8,807 nucleotides of DNA from Syntrophothermus sp. UBA1445 (GTDB lineage: Bacteria > Bacillota > Syntrophomonadia > Syntrophomonadales > DTU052). Made by a program: the position numbers and the translations under genes. This document shows, piece by piece, positions 6,324-8,807 of the stretch (position 1 is its first letter; each line of letters opens with the position of its first letter). The DNA is taken from assembly GCA_002329495.1 (NCBI GenBank), contig DCTH01000086.1:2892-11698 (forward strand). Reading direction: 5' to 3'. A model generated the notes under the pieces. It did not search any database. It saw nothing but the letters and a program-made list of their open reading frames with translations, and was not told the DNA's origin.

Positions 6324-6712
6324 CTAAAATCACCCCCGGTTATTTATTTGTGCAGCCAGGGAGGTTCCCCTGAGATGGTTAATCATATGCCATATTAAAG
6401 ATAATTCGCCAAGCCCCTCTTAAAACCTTTTAATGTTTATGAAGTGCCAAAATATTAAAGGGGACAGGCATGGTGACGGTTCTTTTGCGTTTGTTCGGCA
6501 AAAAGCTGGAAGCAGCAGGATAAGCTGGAGGTGGGAGCGAATTTAACAACAAATGAGGTTAATTGTTCCAATTGCCGCCATGAGGATCGTCAGCGGGATT
6601 TTCAGTAGATTGCGGTAGTCAGTGGGAATATGCAATCCACGGGTATGACGGTACAGGTTTCTGGGAGGTTGATGCAGTTGGAACCACAACAACGAAAAAG
6701 CGGGGTGCATCT
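6324..6712. other. 389-base intergenic region, divergent genes
   Basis: It separates the minus-strand unknown gene from cheW. It holds a 14-bp palindrome TTAAAA-CC-TTTTAA (6420-6433), a repeated ATATTAAAG (6392-6400 and 6452-6460), the degenerate repeat copy at 6460-6491, and a 21-codon ORF (6553-6618) without a properly spaced ribosome-binding site. No convincing promoter for either flanking gene and no riboswitch were recognised. Confidence 0.5.
6460..6491 (+). repeat. Degenerate half copy of the GGGACGGTTCTTT repeat
   Basis: GGGGACAGGCATGGTGACGG followed by TTCTTTTGCGTTTG matches one arm of the 641-680 repeat: GGTGACAGGGACGG head, then ACGGTTCTTT. No complementary second arm follows, so it is an isolated or decayed half of the dispersed element. 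Confidence 0.6.
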
Positions 6713-7189
6713 ATGGCTGAGGAAATTCAACTGGTGGTTTTTACTTTAAAGCACGATGATTCGATCTGTGAATACGGAGTTCCTATAACCCAGGTACAGG
6801 AAATAATTCCAATGGCCAAACCGACCAGGCTCCCCCAGGCTCCTGATTTTGTGGAAGGGATTATAAACTTACGCGGCAAGATCATTCCCATTATTGATCT
6901 AAGAAAACGCTTTCAAATGACAGCTACCGAGGTTACCAGCGATACCCGCAGCGTAGTTGTGGAAGTGGCCGGTCAAACGGTGGGCATTATTGTTGATCAG
7001 GTTAGTGAGGTACTAAGACTTCCCACGGAAAGCATCGAGCCTCCTCCAGTGGCCATAGGGGGTATTACCGCCGAGTATTTGACGGGAGTAGGTAAACTGG
7101 AAGACCGGCTGCTCATTCTTCTGGATATGGATAAGATACTTACTGAACAAGAACAAGCCGAACTGGCAGGTGTCGGTGAGCTTGAATAG
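6713..7189 (+). CDS. cheW: Chemotaxis scaffold protein CheW
   Basis: Encodes 158 residues, close to the usual CheW length. It has the CheW fold signature: an N-terminal strand 'IQLVVFTLKHDDSICEYGVPITQVQEII' (5-32), 'ADFVEGIINLRGKIIPIIDLRKRF'-like core (about 43-67) and 'VGIIVDQVSEVLRL' (about 90-103). CheW sits at the membrane-proximal tip of chemoreceptors and couples them to the CheA kinase. Start ATG 6713 has GGGGTG (6702-6707) just upstream. No other che gene is visible, so it is an orphan here and may serve receptors encoded elsewhere. A terminator-like hairpin follows within 11 nt. Confidence 0.95.
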   Translation: MAEEIQLVVFTLKHDDSICEYGVPITQVQEIIPMAKPTRLPQAPDFVEGIINLRGKIIPIIDLRKRFQMTATEVTSDTRSVVVEVAGQTVGIIVDQVSEVLRLPTESIEPPPVAIGGITAEYLTGVGKLEDRLLILLDMDKILTEQEQAELAGVGELE

Positions 7190-7199
7190 TCAGCAGATG

Positions 7200-7237
7200 C
7201 CCTGGAACCGGTTCCGGTTTCAGGGTTTTGACTTTTT
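7200..7237 (+). terminator. Intrinsic terminator/attenuator between cheW and acpS
   Basis: CCCTGGAACCGG (7200-7211) pairs with CCGGTTTCAGGG (7214-7225), with one G-U pair and a tetraloop GTTC once the innermost pair opens. TTTTGACTTTTTG follows (7226-7238). It begins 11 nt after the cheW stop and ends just before the acpS ribosome-binding site, leaving no room for a promoter after it. Confidence 0.75.
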
Positions 7238-7250
7238 GACGGGAGGACTT

Positions 7251-7622
7251 ATGAGGATAGGAATTGATATTGTAGATATAGGCCGTTTTAAGACAGCGGC
7301 CCAGCGTACTCCACGTATATTACAGAGAGTATTTACCGAAAGGGAACTGTCTTACTGCATGGCCAAGGCCAACCCTTATCCGTCCCTGGCCGCTCGTTTT
7401 GCTGCCAAAGAAGCGATTCGCAAGCTTCATCCTGATTTAAGTCGAGGAATACGTTTTCACGATGTGGAAGTGACGGTGGATGGACAGGGCAGGCCCGAAG
7501 TGGCCCTACACGGGGCAGCCTTGGCACACTGCCAGGCGGCAGGTTTGCAATCTATTACACTGTCCCTGTCGCATAGCAAAATGCAGGCCATTGCAGCCGT
7601 AATAGCCGAAGGGGGGATATGA
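7251..7622 (+). CDS. acpS: Holo-[acyl-carrier-protein] synthase
   Basis: Encodes 123 residues from ATG 7251 (GGGAGGA ribosome-binding site, 7241-7247). The frame stays open back to 7170, but that extension overlaps cheW and lacks AcpS sequence. AcpS transfers the 4'-phosphopantetheine of coenzyme A to the serine of apo-ACP, activating it for fatty acid synthesis. The two hallmarks are present: 'GIDIVDIGRF' (4-13) with the Mg-binding Asp, and 'RFAAKEAIRK' (49-58) with the catalytic Glu54; 'SLSHSK' near the C-terminus also fits. The stop lies 4 nt before nnr, a pairing common in Firmicutes, so the two are probably co-transcribed. Confidence 0.97.
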   Translation: MRIGIDIVDIGRFKTAAQRTPRILQRVFTERELSYCMAKANPYPSLAARFAAKEAIRKLHPDLSRGIRFHDVEVTVDGQGRPEVALHGAALAHCQAAGLQSITLSLSHSKMQAIAAVIAEGGI

Positions 7623-7626
7623 CTGG

Positions 7627-8807
7627 ATGAAAGTAGTTCGGGCTGAAGAAATGCGTGCTATCGACGGCCGGGCTATAAATGAATACGGAATACCAGGTCT
7701 GGTGTTGATGGAGAATGCAGGTATCAGAACAGTTGAGATAATTGAAGAAGTCTTAACTGGTCTGCCCAGCCAGCAGGTGGTTATACTGGCAGGGAAGGGT
7801 AATAACGGTGGAGATGGTCTGGTAATCGCCCGCCATCTTATAAATGCCGGGGTACCGGTAAGTGTTTTCTTGATAGGAGAGCCGGAGCATCTAACTCCGG
7901 ATGCCAAAGTCAACTACCAGATCTTGGAGCGCATGCGAGCTCCGCTGTACCCGCTGCAGTCTGAGGAGGATTTGGACCGTCTGACTTTAGCTTTACTTAA
8001 AGCCGGCTTAATAGTAGATGCTATATATGGTATTGGTTTTAAGGGAAGTCTGAACGAATTCGAAACCCAGGTAGTTAAGATGGTAAACTGGAGCCGGCTT
8101 CCCATAGTGGCAGTAGACATTGCTTCGGGGGTAGAGGCTGATAGCGGTCGGGTCCATGGGCTGGCTGTTCAAGCATCGCATACAGTTACTTTTGGATTGC
8201 CTAAATTAGGTCAGCTGTTGGAACCCGGCAGAACCTATACTGGAACTCTTACGGTAGCCGATATATCACTGCCGCGGGATCTGCTTACCGCTTCTGATAT
8301 AAAAACTAATCTTATTACCGATGAAATGGTTCAGCCTTTTCTGTATCCCCGTCCTTTGGAATCTCATAAGGGAACCTACGGTCATGCTTTGGTAATCGGC
8401 GGATCCATTGGCATGACCGGAGCAGTGATTATGGCAGCCTACGCTGCCCTGAGAATTGGGGCAGGTCTGGTCACAGCTGCCCTGCCCGAGTCCCTGCAAG
8501 CAGGGGTAGAAAACGAGATAGTCGAAGTCATGACTGTACCCCTGGCTGAAACTGCTCAAGGCACTATAGCCCGGGAAGCTCTGCCGGCTATTGAAAATTT
8601 GCTGGGAACCACTTCCGTATGTGCTATTGGACCGGGTATGTCACGCTATCAAGAAGCTGCTGCAGTACTGTACCAGGTTTTGCATTACTCTGGTATCCCG
8701 GTGGTAATTGATGCTGATGGTCTGAACGCCCTCAGCCAGGATATAAGTATGTTAAACAACCGGCAGATACCGGTAGTGCTTACACCTCATCCCGGTGAGA
8801 TGGCAAG
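7627..8807 (+). CDS. nnr: Bifunctional NAD(P)H-hydrate epimerase/dehydratase, 3' truncated by window
   Basis: The frame is open from ATG 7627 (GAAGGGGGG upstream, 7611-7618) to the window end: 393 codons of a protein usually near 500 residues. The N-terminal epimerase (NnrE/YjeF_N) domain shows 'MRAIDGRAINEYGIPGLVLMENAG' near the start, the 'GKGNNGGDG' loop (about residues 58-66) and 'VAVDIASGVEADSG'. The C-terminal kinase-like dehydratase (NnrD) begins around residue 240, with 'HKGTYGHALVIGGSIGMTGA', 'AIGPGM', 'VIDADGLNAL' and 'LTPHPGEMA' just before the cut. The enzyme converts damaged R/S-NAD(P)H hydrates back to NAD(P)H, with ADP- or ATP-dependent dehydration. An ATG at 7619 overlapping the acpS stop opens only three codons. 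Confidence 0.96.
   Translation, partial: MKVVRAEEMRAIDGRAINEYGIPGLVLMENAGIRTVEIIEEVLTGLPSQQVVILAGKGNNGGDGLVIARHLINAGVPVSVFLIGEPEHLTPDAKVNYQILERMRAPLYPLQSEEDLDRLTLALLKAGLIVDAIYGIGFKGSLNEFETQVVKMVNWSRLPIVAVDIASGVEADSGRVHGLAVQASHTVTFGLPKLGQLLEPGRTYTGTLTVADISLPRDLLTASDIKTNLITDEMVQPFLYPRPLESHKGTYGHALVIGGSIGMTGAVIMAAYAALRIGAGLVTAALPESLQAGVENEIVEVMTVPLAETAQGTIAREALPAIENLLGTTSVCAIGPGMSRYQEAAAVLYQVLHYSGIPVVIDADGLNALSQDISMLNNRQIPVVLTPHPGEMA

Noticed and set aside
6434..6449. Minus-strand TGGCAC (6449-6444) as a sigma-54 promoter for the unknown gene
   Set aside because: The -12 position reads AAACA with no GC at the required distance.
6553..6618. 21-codon ORF upstream of cheW
   Set aside because: The nearest GGAGG is 17 nt away and there is no conserved motif; probably chance.
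7170..7250. N-terminal extension of acpS
   Set aside because: It would overlap cheW and run through the terminator hairpin; AcpS homology begins at ATG 7251.
1..8807. CRISPR array, tRNA or rRNA genes
   Set aside because: No regularly spaced identical repeats of CRISPR size and no recognisable tRNA or rRNA sequence on either strand.

Overview
The window looks like chromosomal DNA from a low-to-moderate-GC Gram-positive anaerobe of the Clostridia, most likely the Desulfotomaculum/Pelotomaculum-type Peptococcaceae or a Syntrophomonas-type relative. The pointers are strong AGGAGG ribosome-binding sites, GTG starts, a small secreted DUF2680 protein, a B. subtilis-type thioredoxin-coupled ArsC, the acpS-nnr gene pair, and long perfect palindromes carrying GGGGACGGTTCTTT-type sequence. 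Taxonomy is inferred from gene style and recall, not from a search.

Layout. 1-50 is a perfect 50-bp palindrome. 205-594 (+) encodes a small exported DUF2680 protein, followed by a hairpin and a second perfect palindrome (33-bp arms, 654-721). 731-1152 (-) is an arsenate reductase gene, arsC, with all catalytic residues present but split by a one-base deletion near 1013. 1442-3460 (+) encodes a sigma-54-dependent activator (GAF, PAS, AAA+, Fis-type HTH) with a textbook sigma-A promoter. 3461-3995 is non-coding apart from a possible 12-codon ORF. It holds about nine same-strand ATGTnAC-like sites in near-helical phase, a 12-bp palindrome, a near-consensus sigma-54 promoter (3853-3868), a leader hairpin and that mini-ORF. 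3996-5282 (+) encodes a 428-residue protein whose N-terminal half resembles the McrB N-terminal (DUF3578) domain. 5433-6323 (-) is an unrecognised 296-residue protein that appears to start at CTG. After a 389-base intergenic stretch with a degenerate repeat copy come cheW (6713-7189), a terminator-like hairpin, acpS (7251-7622) and nnr (7627 to the window end, cut off).

How the parts may work together. The most interesting block is 1366-3995 plus the gene it leads into. An activator gene under a sigma-A promoter lies directly upstream of an array of candidate activator sites and a sigma-54 promoter, which would drive the leader ORF and the DUF3578-like gene. This reads as a self-contained switch that turns on a possible DNA-recognition protein in response to a signal sensed by the activator's GAF/PAS part. 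The right-hand end is ordinary housekeeping: acyl-carrier-protein activation and NAD(P)H-hydrate repair, next to a lone chemotaxis scaffold gene.
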